A stretch of DNA of 5,906 nucleotides from Lentzea sp. (GCA_030146905.1 JASLAV010000107.1:1-5906), one strand, 5' to 3'; shown: positions 1 through 5,636, counted from the stretch's first letter. Notes: generated by a model not told the origin, from the sequence alone. Numbers and translations: made by a program.

Positions 1-203
1 CTCCCTTCTGGGTCAGAAGCAAAAGCGGTTCGTCATTACGAAGTGACGACGACCGGGACACAAGGGTTGCATCACCGGCGTGTCAGTTGCGCCCGCGATA
101 CTACGGATGTAGCCGACTTCTGACGACCACTCCGGGTGATACAGCTGCGATCTGTACGCAATTTCGTGCAGTGCGGCTGCCCTGAACGGGTGAGCCAGCT
201 CAC
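1..203. other. Non-coding stretch of lower GC left of the diguanylate cyclase gene
   Basis: No convincing gene is seen here on either strand. By eye the base composition is clearly less GC-rich than the flanking genes, and all frames lack the G/C third-position bias seen elsewhere. It lies 3' of the leftward diguanylate cyclase gene. It contains a perfect hairpin near its left edge (5-19) and a weaker imperfect dyad CGTCA...TGACG at 31-48. It may be the end of a transcript or older acquired DNA; the sequence does not decide. Confidence 0.5.
5..19. repeat. Perfect 6-bp hairpin CTTCTG-GGT-CAGAAG
   Basis: CTTCTG (5-10) and CAGAAG (14-19) are exact reverse complements around a GGT loop. On the plus strand AAAA follows almost directly (21-24), not a T run, so it is not a classical intrinsic terminator in that direction. 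On the minus strand the reading is TTTTGCTTCTG..., which also lacks a downstream T tract. It could be a weak terminator arm or half of a larger structure cut by the window edge. Confidence 0.4.
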
Positions 204-1052
204 TCAGTAGTAACCGAGAACACGTGATTCGGCGATCGCGCGCCTGCCAGAGGCAGCTCCTGCGAGGCGAACCCGTCCGTCCGCACGGTACGCCACGGCG
301 TTGCGACCTGACTGCTTGGCCGTGTACAGGAGGCTGTCGGCCCGCAGCAGCTGCTGCTCGGCGCTGACCGCCGGGCGCTCCGGCGCCTCGTCCGCGGGAG
401 GCTCGTACGCGAGGCCCGCGCTGACGGTCACCCGCAGGCTCGGGGCGATCTCCTCCCAAGCGTGACGCTCGACACGTTCCCTGGCCGCCTCCGCGACCTC
501 CACCGCCGTGGCGGCGTCGACCCTGGGCAGCACGAGCACGAACTCCTCGCCGCCGTAGCGGGCGCAGAAGGCGTCTTCCGGCAGTCCCTGCTGCAGCAGC
601 TCGACGACGCGTTGCAGCACGCGGTCGCCGAGCAGGTGGCCGAAGTTGTCGTTGACCTGCTTGAACCAGTCGAGGTCGATCAGCGCGATGGCGAGTCCGT
701 GCCTGCACGCGCCGTGCTCGGCCAGCAGGTCGATCAGCCGCTGGTCGAGGTAGCGGCGGTTGTAGGAGTCGGTGAGGCTGTCGCGCAGGCTCTGCTCGCG
801 TGCCTCGGCGTGCTCCCGGCGCAGCCTGTCGACCTCGCGCCTGAGCTGCTCCGGCACGTGCGGCTGCTCGATCTGGTCGGCCTGGACGAGGTCGAGGGCG
901 GAGCGGAGGTGCTCGTACGCCTGGCGCCACTGGCCGCGGGAGGCGAGCAACGTCGCGATGGACTCGTGCAGGCCGACGAGCCCAGGACCCTGCCTGTCGG
1001 CACCTCTGCCTGTCGGCTGGGTCTGCCCGATCTCGGGTCGCAGCGCGGTCAT
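204..1052 (-). CDS. GGDEF-domain diguanylate cyclase with short N-terminal helical region
   Basis: Predicted to make cyclic di-GMP from two GTP in the cytoplasm. Starting at ATG 1052 gives 282 residues. Residues 25-57 look like one TPR-type helix pair (GQWRQAYEHLRSALDLV). Residues 66-90 are a charged, coiled-coil-like helix leading into the domain at SLTDSYNRR. The GGDEF domain (about 91-258) keeps the metal Asp126 (DLDWFK), the guanine-contact Asn134 and Asp143 (VNDNFGHLLGD), the active-site loop YGGEEF (166-171) and the C-terminal SGRN. The product-inhibition site RxxD, expected five residues before GG, reads PEDA, so allosteric feedback is probably absent. No membrane segment or sensory domain is present. 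The ATG is chosen because AAGGAGGT (1067-1060) sits 7 nt upstream. The GTG at 1061 lies inside that Shine-Dalgarno and is unlikely. Family assignment is firm; the activating signal is unknown. Confidence 0.95.
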   Translation of the reverse strand: MTALRPEIGQTQPTGRGADRQGPGLVGLHESIATLLASRGQWRQAYEHLRSALDLVQADQIEQPHVPEQLRREVDRLRREHAEAREQSLRDSLTDSYNRRYLDQRLIDLLAEHGACRHGLAIALIDLDWFKQVNDNFGHLLGDRVLQRVVELLQQGLPEDAFCARYGGEEFVLVLPRVDAATAVEVAEAARERVERHAWEEIAPSLRVTVSAGLAYEPPADEAPERPAVSAEQQLLRADSLLYTAKQSGRNAVAYRADGRVRLAGAASGRRAIAESRVLGYY

Positions 1053-1059
1053 CGCGGTC

Positions 1060-1067
1060 ACCTCCTT
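1060..1067 (-). promoter_or_regulatory. Strong Shine-Dalgarno of the diguanylate cyclase gene
   Basis: On the minus strand AAGGAGGT is nearly the full anti-16S complement, 7 nt before ATG 1052. It settles the start in favour of ATG 1052 over the upstream in-frame GTG at 1061, which overlaps this site. Confidence 0.85.
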
Positions 1068-1193
1068 ACTTGGCAGGTGTCGTCCCCCGGGAGGCGGCGC
1101 TTGAGCTACAAGGACACGAGCGGGTGGGATTTCCCCCGTCCGGTTGACCGTCGCCTGCTCCGATCCAGTGAGCTTGGAAGATCGACAACCCGC
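1068..1193. other. Intergenic leader between lipoprotein and diguanylate cyclase genes
   Basis: About 126 nt with no gene. It must carry either the promoter of the diguanylate cyclase gene or read-through from the lipoprotein gene. A short dyad CTTG-AGCTA-CAAG lies at 1100-1112, and a GGGA-AA-TCCC stem can form at about 1128-1137 (minus-strand reading). No clear -35/-10 pair or T-tract terminator is visible, and it matches no riboswitch class recognised by eye. Confidence 0.4.
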
Positions 1194-1646
1194 TCAGCCA
1201 CCAAGGCAGGGTGCGAACCCGTACACCTGTTCGTCCAACAGCACGACGTGCAGGGACCCGATCTGACTTCCGATCACCGCACCCTCCTGCCTCAACGTGA
1301 TCGTGACTGCCACGACGTAGACGTCACCGCGCGGGTGCGCCTTGTCACCAGGGGGTGCCCAGTCGGCGTCGGTGCGAAGCGTCGACCACGTCGGTTCGAC
1401 CTTGATGGTGGCGCCGCGCAGGTCGCAGACCTTCTGCCGGAAGTCGGGGTGCTGGGTGTCCTTCAGCAGCTTCTGCTGCTGCGACACGCCCTCGTCGCCC
1501 GCCTTGTTGAGGCGCTCGTAGAACTCCTTGAACCTCGCCCTGTCACCGTCGCTGAGCTGCGCCGGCCGGGCCGTGCCCGCGACGGGACCCGCACAGCCCG
1601 CGAGGAGCACGAGCGAGACGAGGAAGACCGCGATGCGTTCAGCCAC
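1194..1646 (-). CDS. Small secreted lipoprotein, function unknown
   Basis: 150 residues. The N-terminus is a lipoprotein signal peptide: Arg4, a hydrophobic stretch at 5-16, and the lipobox LLAGC with the lipidated Cys18. The mature protein should therefore be anchored on the outer face of the cytoplasmic membrane. Residues 30-70 look helical and charged, and residues 80-147 look like beta strands (for example DVYVVAVTITL). Cys74 and Cys147 are the only other cysteines and could form a disulphide. The family is not recognised. The GTG start at 1646 has no good Shine-Dalgarno and lies inside the end of the dihydrouridine synthase gene: the sequence GTGGCTGA holds both its GTG and that gene's TGA, an 8-nt overlap. 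Translational coupling to that gene is therefore likely. The pairing looks positional; no functional link to tRNA modification can be read from it. Confidence 0.85.
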   Translation of the reverse strand: MAERIAVFLVSLVLLAGCAGPVAGTARPAQLSDGDRARFKEFYERLNKAGDEGVSQQQKLLKDTQHPDFRQKVCDLRGATIKVEPTWSTLRTDADWAPPGDKAHPRGDVYVVAVTITLRQEGAVIGSQIGSLHVVLLDEQVYGFAPCLGG

Positions 1647-2763
1647 CGGAGTGCATCACGTCCGCGCCGGCGGGAACCGTCGCGTCCTCGGGGTCGTCGA
1701 GCCACCCCTCCGGCAGCACGACCTTCGCCGAGGACCCCTGCCGGCCGCGCGGCCCTTCGGCGTTCGCGGGGAACGGCACGCCGGGGTCGAGCTGCCCGAT
1801 GAGGTCGTCCAGCTCCTGCAGGCTCGACACCATCGCGAACGCCCGCCGGGTGTCGCCACCGACCGGGAAGCCGTGCCAGTACCAGGCCATGTGCTTGCGG
1901 AGGTCCCTCAGACCCTTCTCCTCGCCGTAGTGGGCGGCGAGCAGCGTGGCGTGCGTGCGCAGGACGTCCGCGACCTCGCCCAGGCTCGGGCCCTCCGGGA
2001 CCGGTTCGCCCCTGAACGCCGCCTGCAGGTCGCGGAACAGCCAGGGCCTGCCGAGGCAGCCCCGCCCGACGACGACGCCGTCGCACCCGGTCGCGGCCAC
2101 CATGTCGAGCGCGTCCTGGGCGCTGAAGATGTCGCCGTTGCCGAGCACCGGAATGCCCGTCACGGCCTCCTTGAGCCGGGCGATGGCCGTCCAGTCCGCC
2201 TTGCCGGAGTACCGCTGCGAAGCCGTGCGCGCGTGCAGCGCCACGGCCTGGGCACCCTCGTCCTGCGCGATACGTCCCGCGTCGAGGTACGTCAGGTGCT
2301 CGTCGTCGATGCCGATGCGGAACTTCACGGTGACCGGCATGTCGCCGGCGTTGCGCACCGCGGCCCGCACGATCTGCCGGAACAGCTCCCGCTTGTACGG
2401 CAACGCGGCCCCGCCGCCCTTGCGCGTCACCTTGGGGACGGGGCAGCCGAAGTTCATGTCCATGTGGTCGGCGAGGTTCTCGTCCACGATCATCTTGGTC
2501 GCTTCGCCGACGTTCTTCGGGTCGACGCCGTAGAGCTGCATCGACCGCGGGTGCTCGTCCTCGTCGAACGTGATCATGTGCATGGTCATCGCGTCGCGCT
2601 CGACGAGTGCGCGCGCGGTGATCATCTCGCAGACGTAGAGCCCGGCCCCGTACCGACGGCACAGCTGCCGGAACGCCACGTTGGTGATGCCCGCCATGGG
2701 CGCCAGCACGACGGGCGGATCGACCGCGAACGGCCCGATCTTGAGGGTGGGGGCAACGGACAC
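1639..2763 (-). CDS. dusB: tRNA-dihydrouridine synthase, DusB/nifR3 family
   Basis: An FMN-dependent cytoplasmic enzyme that uses NADPH to reduce specific uridines in tRNA to dihydrouridine. With the start at GTG 2763 the product is 374 residues. The TIM barrel opens with the family signature APMAGITNVAFRQLCR (about 22-37). The catalytic cysteine is Cys107 in MNFGCPVPKV, followed by KGGGAAL. The FMN/substrate residues are Lys147 (VTVKFRIG) and His177 (ALHART). The phosphate-binding loops are GNGDI (208-212) and VGRGCLGRPW (232-241). A helical C-terminal domain ends in the extended acidic tail typical of actinobacterial members (VPAGADVMHSGG). GTG 2763 is preferred because homologous N-termini begin just before APTLKIGPF and a -10-like TAACCT lies 7 nt upstream, fitting a leaderless mRNA. 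The longer GTG 2802 start has no Shine-Dalgarno. The gene follows hicB by 63 nt and overlaps the lipoprotein gene. Identity is secure; the exact tRNA position modified is not shown by sequence. Confidence 0.96.
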   Translation of the reverse strand: MSVAPTLKIGPFAVDPPVVLAPMAGITNVAFRQLCRRYGAGLYVCEMITARALVERDAMTMHMITFDEDEHPRSMQLYGVDPKNVGEATKMIVDENLADHMDMNFGCPVPKVTRKGGGAALPYKRELFRQIVRAAVRNAGDMPVTVKFRIGIDDEHLTYLDAGRIAQDEGAQAVALHARTASQRYSGKADWTAIARLKEAVTGIPVLGNGDIFSAQDALDMVAATGCDGVVVGRGCLGRPWLFRDLQAAFRGEPVPEGPSLGEVADVLRTHATLLAAHYGEEKGLRDLRKHMAWYWHGFPVGGDTRRAFAMVSSLQELDDLIGQLDPGVPFPANAEGPRGRQGSSAKVVLPEGWLDDPEDATVPAGADVMHSGG

Positions 2764-2770
2764 GCCTCCC

Positions 2771-2776
2771 AGGTTA
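2771..2776 (-). promoter_or_regulatory. Candidate -10 element for a leaderless dus transcript
   Basis: The minus strand reads TAACCT, matching TANNNT, and ends 7 nt before GTG 2763. That is the spacing expected if transcription starts at the start codon. The GGGAGG between them is only 1 nt from the GTG, too close to serve as a ribosome binding site for it. No good -35 is seen (AAGATC at 17 bp). Confidence 0.4.
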
Positions 2777-2810
2777 CGGCACTGACCTGCCGTGATCTTC
2801 ACAGCGCGGT

Positions 2811-2829
2811 GCGATCAGCTTCGCGATCA
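2811..2829. repeat. Direct repeat of GCGATCA at the hicB 3' end
   Basis: GCGATCA occurs at 2811-2817 and again at 2823-2829 with 5 nt between them, the second copy covering the hicB stop codon. No hairpin with a T tract is seen between hicB and dus, so read-through from the hic operon into dus is possible. The repeat may be chance. Confidence 0.3.
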
Positions 2830-3201
2830 AGGCTTCACGAGTTGGTTGACTCGTTGGAAGGACAAGCCGAGAACTTCGCCTGCTTCGCGCTGTGAGAGGC
2901 CCTCTGAGAGCAAAGCGCGGATAGCGGCGCGCTTCTCCTTCGCTGCTTCCGACTTCTTGCGCTCGGCCTCTTCGCGCAGCACCTCGGCTCGGGCCAGGTG
3001 GTCCTTCACCTCGCCGGGCAGGTCCACGTCGAGGTGGAGGTCGTAGTCCTCACCGGTCAGGCCTTCCATGACCTCGATGAGGTCAGAGGCCATCGCCGGC
3101 ACGTCCTTGTAGCGGAGTGCCTGGGTCGACCGGCCGAGTTCCGGGATGCGGATGAGCCAGAACTTGCCGTCGCGGGTGACTTCGGCGTAGTAGGTCCTCA
3201 C
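2827..3201 (-). CDS. hicB: HicB-family antitoxin with C-terminal helix-turn-helix
   Basis: Antitoxin of a type II toxin-antitoxin pair; it should bind and neutralise HicA and repress their shared promoter. From GTG 3201 it has 124 residues. Residues 2-62 form the partly degraded RNase-H-like HicB fold (YYAEVTRDGKFWLIRIPEL, then RSTQALRYKDVPAMASDLI). Residues 64-92 are a long charged helix. Residues 93-121 are a DNA-binding helix-turn-helix (GLSQREAGEVLGLSFQRVNQL) of the sigma-region-4-like sort seen in actinobacterial HicB proteins. GTG 3201 overlaps the hicA TGA as GTGA and has GGTGG 5 nt upstream. ATG 3213 (4 residues longer, touching GGGAAGGG) and GTG 3210 are alternatives. Its codons are less GC-rich than those of the neighbouring dus gene, consistent with acquisition. 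DNA binding is inferred from the motif. Confidence 0.88.
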   Translation of the reverse strand: MRTYYAEVTRDGKFWLIRIPELGRSTQALRYKDVPAMASDLIEVMEGLTGEDYDLHLDVDLPGEVKDHLARAEVLREEAERKKSEAAKEKRAAIRALLSEGLSQREAGEVLGLSFQRVNQLVKP

Positions 3202-3413
3202 TTGCGCCACCATCCCTTCCCGAGCACGTCCTGGCACTCTTTGAAGATCTCCACAGCAAGGACTTCGCCCAGCTCATTGTGGCGCGGGATGGGGATCATC
3301 GCATCGTTGAGCATGTACACCGAGTGGTTCGCACCCTCGCGTGTGATCATCCACGTGACGCCCTGGCGTTTGGCCTCCGCGGCGATCCTCTTGACCAAAT
3401 CGCGTCGCTTCAC
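3198..3413 (-). CDS. hicA: HicA-family mRNA interferase toxin
   Basis: 71 residues, the usual size for HicA, a double-stranded-RNA-binding-fold ribonuclease that cleaves mRNA independently of translation. The N-terminal helix is KRRDLVKRIAAEA. The family active-site strand is REGANHSVYML, with the catalytic histidine at His30. It is followed by IPIPRHNELGEVLAVEIFKEC, the PxHxE(L)xxGxxxxI-like stretch before the last helix. The C-terminus ends in an unusual GKGWWRK. The start is GTG 3413; no Shine-Dalgarno precedes it, but a TTGACG/TAGACG promoter places transcription start at or next to the GTG, so the message is probably leaderless. The hicA-hicB order and 4-nt overlap match a classical operon. 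All expected active residues are present, so an active toxin is likely (inference). Confidence 0.9.
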   Translation of the reverse strand: MKRRDLVKRIAAEAKRQGVTWMITREGANHSVYMLNDAMIPIPRHNELGEVLAVEIFKECQDVLGKGWWRK

Positions 3414-3449
3414 AAGGTACGTCTAGTCTGACCTAGACGCAAGCGTCAA
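3414..3449 (-). promoter_or_regulatory. hicAB promoter, likely leaderless
   Basis: On the minus strand the -35 is TTGACG (3449-3444, five of six to consensus). After an 18-bp spacer comes the -10 candidate TAGACG (3425-3420), which is weak at its last base. It ends 6 nt before the hicA GTG, so transcription should start at the start codon itself. Confidence 0.5.
3420..3439. promoter_or_regulatory. Inverted repeat overlapping the hicA -10: probable HicB operator
   Basis: CGTCTAG (3420-3426) and CTAGACG (3433-3439) are perfect 7-bp inverted arms around the 6-bp spacer TCTGAC. The dyad covers the -10 and part of the spacer of the hic promoter, where a repressor would block RNA polymerase. A further CTAGAC half-site lies at 3457-3462, 24 bp from the second arm and upstream of the -35. 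Assignment to HicB rests on position and on autoregulation being usual in this family. Confidence 0.6.
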
Positions 3450-3602
3450 GGCTGCACTAGACAGTCCACCTGATCGAGTGTCGCCGTCGTGACGACGTCC
3501 ACGTCCTCGGCCGCGATGTCGCCCGGCACAACCTCGTTCCCACGCCTGCCAGCGCGTCACCAGGCACGTTGGGAGTTCGGGATCTTCGCTGAACGCCAAC
3601 AC
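3446..3602 (-). pseudogene. Possible frameshifted gene remnant upstream of hicA
   Basis: Two minus-strand frames read like protein. From 3602 one frame gives VLAFSEDPELPTCLVTRWQA. A second frame, open from 3556 to a TGA at 3446-3448, gives VVPGDIAAEDVDVVTTATLD, then QVDCLVQP and stop. Both have high G/C third positions, and the switch between them falls at about 3533-3556, so a single frameshift would join them. No start or full domain is visible and no family is recognised. The stop overlaps the hic promoter -35, as if hicAB lies against a truncated gene. It could also be chance readable sequence in a GC-rich spacer. Confidence 0.25.
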
Positions 3603-3649
3603 CCCTGGTGCCCCGATCGGGTGTCGGAGGCTTCTGCCAACATGCCCTC

Positions 3650-3656
3650 AGGAGGT
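3650..3656 (+). promoter_or_regulatory. Shine-Dalgarno deciding the DUF4241 start
   Basis: AGGAGGT lies 9 nt before GTG 3666 and is the best ribosome binding site in the region. The ATG at 3642 has only GGAGG (3626-3630) 11 nt away. Confidence 0.55.
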
Positions 3657-3665
3657 GGCCTACGC

Positions 3666-4343
3666 GTGGGGGCGGTTGAACTGATCAGGACCGGGTTCGA
3701 GCGGTTCTTCGTCGACGGGCCGGTCGGCAAGCCGACCGGCGGCGGCGAACAGCAGGTCGTCACGGTGCAACAGGTCGGTGAGCTGGCCCTGCCGACCGGG
3801 AGGCTCGTCGCCGCCGACCCGTTCGTGCTGTGGCCGGAGGACGCGGAGGCGTTCACCGAGGAGGTTCCGCCGGGCTCGTACCCGGTGTCGGTCTCGCTGG
3901 TGTCGTGGATCGACGGCGACGGGTTCCCCGACGTGCGGCAGGGCTACCGCGTCGCCGCGGCCAAGCTGACCGTGCGGGACGAGCCCGCCTACTCGTGGCG
4001 GCCGGCTTTGGTGCCGGGCGAGCACGTGCCGATGCTGCCGGTGATGCCGGAGTTCGGCTACGAGGTGAAGTCGAGCACCGGCGCGTTCTTCGACCTCTCC
4101 GCCGCCGGCGCGCTGGACCGCCTGGCCAGTGACGACGAGGTGGGCAACTGCGACCTCATCGACGCGCTCAGCGCTGTGGGCGGCGGTCGCGGCCCAGCCA
4201 ACGTCACCGACCCGCGGTCGGGCCTGAACGTCGTGGCGTTCTCGACGGGATGGGGCGACGGCGTGTACCCGACCTGGGTCGGCCGCAACACCGCCGGCGA
4301 CCCCGTCGCGTTCGTCACCGACTTCTTCGTGATCAACCGTTAG
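3666..4343 (+). CDS. DUF4241-domain protein, function unknown
   Basis: 225 residues from GTG 3666. The body matches the DUF4241 family as recognised by eye: LPTGRLVAADPFVL (42-55), the VPPGSYPVSVSLVSW strand (67-81), RVAAAKL (95-101), FGYEVKSSTGAFFDLSAA (130-147) and the C-terminal STGWGDGVYPTWVGRN (193-208) followed by VTDFFVI. The protein has no signal peptide or membrane helix, so it is probably cytoplasmic and beta-rich. No catalytic motif is evident and no function is claimed. The start is placed at GTG 3666 because AGGAGGT (3650-3656) lies 9 nt upstream and the family core begins shortly after. ATG 3642 (24 residues longer) is the main alternative; the frame is also open back to GTG 3489, but that start has no ribosome binding site. 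It is transcribed away from hicA, and the next gene follows after 57 nt. Confidence 0.88.
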   Translation: MGAVELIRTGFERFFVDGPVGKPTGGGEQQVVTVQQVGELALPTGRLVAADPFVLWPEDAEAFTEEVPPGSYPVSVSLVSWIDGDGFPDVRQGYRVAAAKLTVRDEPAYSWRPALVPGEHVPMLPVMPEFGYEVKSSTGAFFDLSAAGALDRLASDDEVGNCDLIDALSAVGGGRGPANVTDPRSGLNVVAFSTGWGDGVYPTWVGRNTAGDPVAFVTDFFVINR

Positions 4344-4400
4344 TGGGGTTTCCGCACCTGAGGGGCGTTTCAAGCATTCGCCGCCGGGTACGCGACCGAC

Positions 4401-4877
4401 GTGAGCGAAGCCGAGGAATCCGACCAACGCAGACTCGCCCGCAACCTCAGCGAGCTGCTGCAGGAGCTGCGAGTGGCCCAGGCGGGCGTGCAGATCCTGT
4501 TCGGGTTCCTGCTCTCCATCGCCTTCACCGAGAAGTACGCCACCACGAGCGACTACGTGCGCGTCACCCACCTCGTGACGGTCATGTGCGCCGCGGTGGC
4601 CGTCGCCTTCCTCACCGCTCCCGCCGCCTGGCACCGGGTCCTCTTCCGGCAGGGCCGCCGTGAGGACGTGGTCCGCTCCGGCAGCACGTTCACGCTGGTC
4701 GGACTCGCCTTCCTCGCCCTCTCGATGACCGGCACCGTGCTCCTGCTGGCGGAGATCATCATCGGGAGCTGGCCGTCCGTCGTGGTCGGTGTCGTGGCCT
4801 TCGTCCTGTTCGCGGGCGTCTGGTTCGTCTGGCCGTCCGCGTCATCCCAGCGTGCTCAGGACCGCGAGCGCTCCTAG
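4401..4877 (+). CDS. Four-helix membrane protein resembling the DUF6328 family
   Basis: 158 residues. A charged cytoplasmic N-terminus with NLSELLQELRVAQAGVQILF (15-34) is the hallmark stretch of actinobacterial DUF6328 proteins. Hydrophobic segments follow at about 28-43, 55-76, 97-121 and 126-145. Between the second and third is a basic loop with HRVLFRQGRRED. The tail QRAQDRERS is hydrophilic. The function of the family is unknown and nothing here suggests an enzyme or a transporter motif. GTG 4401 is used because the family motif starts about 15 residues in and no other in-frame start is near. No clear Shine-Dalgarno precedes it (CCGGGTACGCGACCGAC), so initiation is either weak or leaderless. 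It lies 57 nt after the DUF4241 gene with no terminator seen, so co-transcription is possible. Its last 36 nt overlap the convergent gene. Confidence 0.82.
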   Translation: MSEAEESDQRRLARNLSELLQELRVAQAGVQILFGFLLSIAFTEKYATTSDYVRVTHLVTVMCAAVAVAFLTAPAAWHRVLFRQGRREDVVRSGSTFTLVGLAFLALSMTGTVLLLAEIIIGSWPSVVVGVVAFVLFAGVWFVWPSASSQRAQDRERS

Positions 4878-5537
4878 CCCCACGGCCACGGGCACCGCCG
4901 TCAGCACGTTCCGCCTGGTGGGCCTCGGCTGCTGCCTGAGCACCTGGATCCCCAACGGCACCAGCGCGACGCACAACCCCGCGGTCCCGATGATCGACAG
5001 GACGTCGGTCCCCTTCAGCACCCCGAGCGGCAACAACCCCATGGCCGCCAGCGCCACCGCGCGGACCCTCCCTAGCTCCCCGCTCAGCCACGCCGCGATC
5101 GCCAGGACGAACCAGCCGGACATGACCGTGAACGACAGGAAGCTGAACAGGTGCAACTCGCCGTACCCGCCGGCGACCAGCTCCGTCGCCCCCTCCACCC
5201 CCAGGCGCTCGGTCGCCGTGAACGCCGCCTGGTCCACCCCGGCGTGGAACGTCCGCTCGAACAGGCCGATCGTGACCAGCACCCCGGCCCAAGCCGCCCA
5301 CCCCGGCCGCTTCTCGCCGATCCGCTGCACGAGGTGCGCCACCGCGGCCCACATCACGACGTTCCCCGCCAGGAACGCCGTGTAGGCGGCCTTCACCAGC
5401 GCCGGGTGCTCGGCCACCGCCCGCAGCTGGTCGGGGAAGAAGAAGTGGAACGGTGACCGCAACAACGTGCCCGCCAGCAACAGCACAGGCCCGGCCACCA
5501 GAGCCGCGCCACCAACCCACCCGTTCGGAAACCTCAT
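4842..5537 (-). CDS. Multi-pass integral membrane protein, function unknown
   Basis: 231 residues from ATG 5537. Predicted hydrophobic segments lie at about 8-26, 54-72, 80-92, 130-150, 159-177, 180-199 and 211-229, giving six or seven membrane spans. The loop after the first span carries LLRSPFHFFFPDQL. Charged or polar residues inside or beside spans (Glu94, Arg95 and His98 in GLFERTFHAG; Glu127 and His129 in YGELHLFSF) are the sort of positions that could bind metal or haem, but this is only a hint. The frame runs open back to 5804, yet ATG 5537 is preferred because the first span starts right after it and the upstream residues are low-complexity and not protein-like. No Shine-Dalgarno is evident. 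It is convergent with the DUF6328-like gene and divergent from the right-hand leader region, whose operator-like palindrome may also serve it. Confidence 0.82.
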   Translation of the reverse strand: MRFPNGWVGGAALVAGPVLLLAGTLLRSPFHFFFPDQLRAVAEHPALVKAAYTAFLAGNVVMWAAVAHLVQRIGEKRPGWAAWAGVLVTIGLFERTFHAGVDQAAFTATERLGVEGATELVAGGYGELHLFSFLSFTVMSGWFVLAIAAWLSGELGRVRAVALAAMGLLPLGVLKGTDVLSIIGTAGLCVALVPLGIQVLRQQPRPTRRNVLTAVPVAVGLGALAVLSTLG

Positions 5538-5636
5538 GACCGGCAACGCTGCCAGCGGAAGTTCACCGCGGGATCGGCCCGAAGTCCGAACCCCTGCCTC
5601 GGCCCACGGTCCGAGACGCCGTCGTTGACCTGCGGA

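Noticed and set aside
1..123. Plus-strand open frame from the left edge, ending TGA 121-123, as the 3' end of a gene
   Set aside because: Its third positions are not G/C-biased, it resembles no family, and the hairpin at 5-19 falls inside it.
1068..1193. Riboswitch (c-di-GMP, c-di-AMP or other) ahead of the diguanylate cyclase
   Set aside because: Short GGGA/TCCC and CTTG/CAAG pairings exist, but none of the conserved cores of those riboswitch classes could be matched by eye.
462..1802. Long plus-strand open frame across the diguanylate cyclase and lipoprotein genes
   Set aside because: It is antisense to two genes with clear motifs and is rich in Arg/Ala/Pro low-complexity sequence typical of GC-rich shadow frames.
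1463..2662. Long minus-strand frame over dus
   Set aside because: It is a shifted frame of dus with Arg-rich, repeat-like composition and no domain.
1528..2895. Plus-strand frame opposite dus and hicB
   Set aside because: Antisense shadow; the opposite strand has a full dihydrouridine synthase and antitoxin.
3489..3665. N-terminal extension of the DUF4241 protein to GTG 3489
   Set aside because: No Shine-Dalgarno at 3489, Ser/Thr/Pro-rich content, and a good AGGAGGT before GTG 3666.
3660..4634. Minus-strand frame opposite the DUF4241 and DUF6328-like genes
   Set aside because: It spans two genes recognised on the other strand and has no recognisable motif or start signal.
4759..5520. Minus-strand frame inside the membrane protein gene
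   Set aside because: It is a Gly/Arg-rich shifted frame, while the hydrophobic segments lie in the frame starting at 5537.
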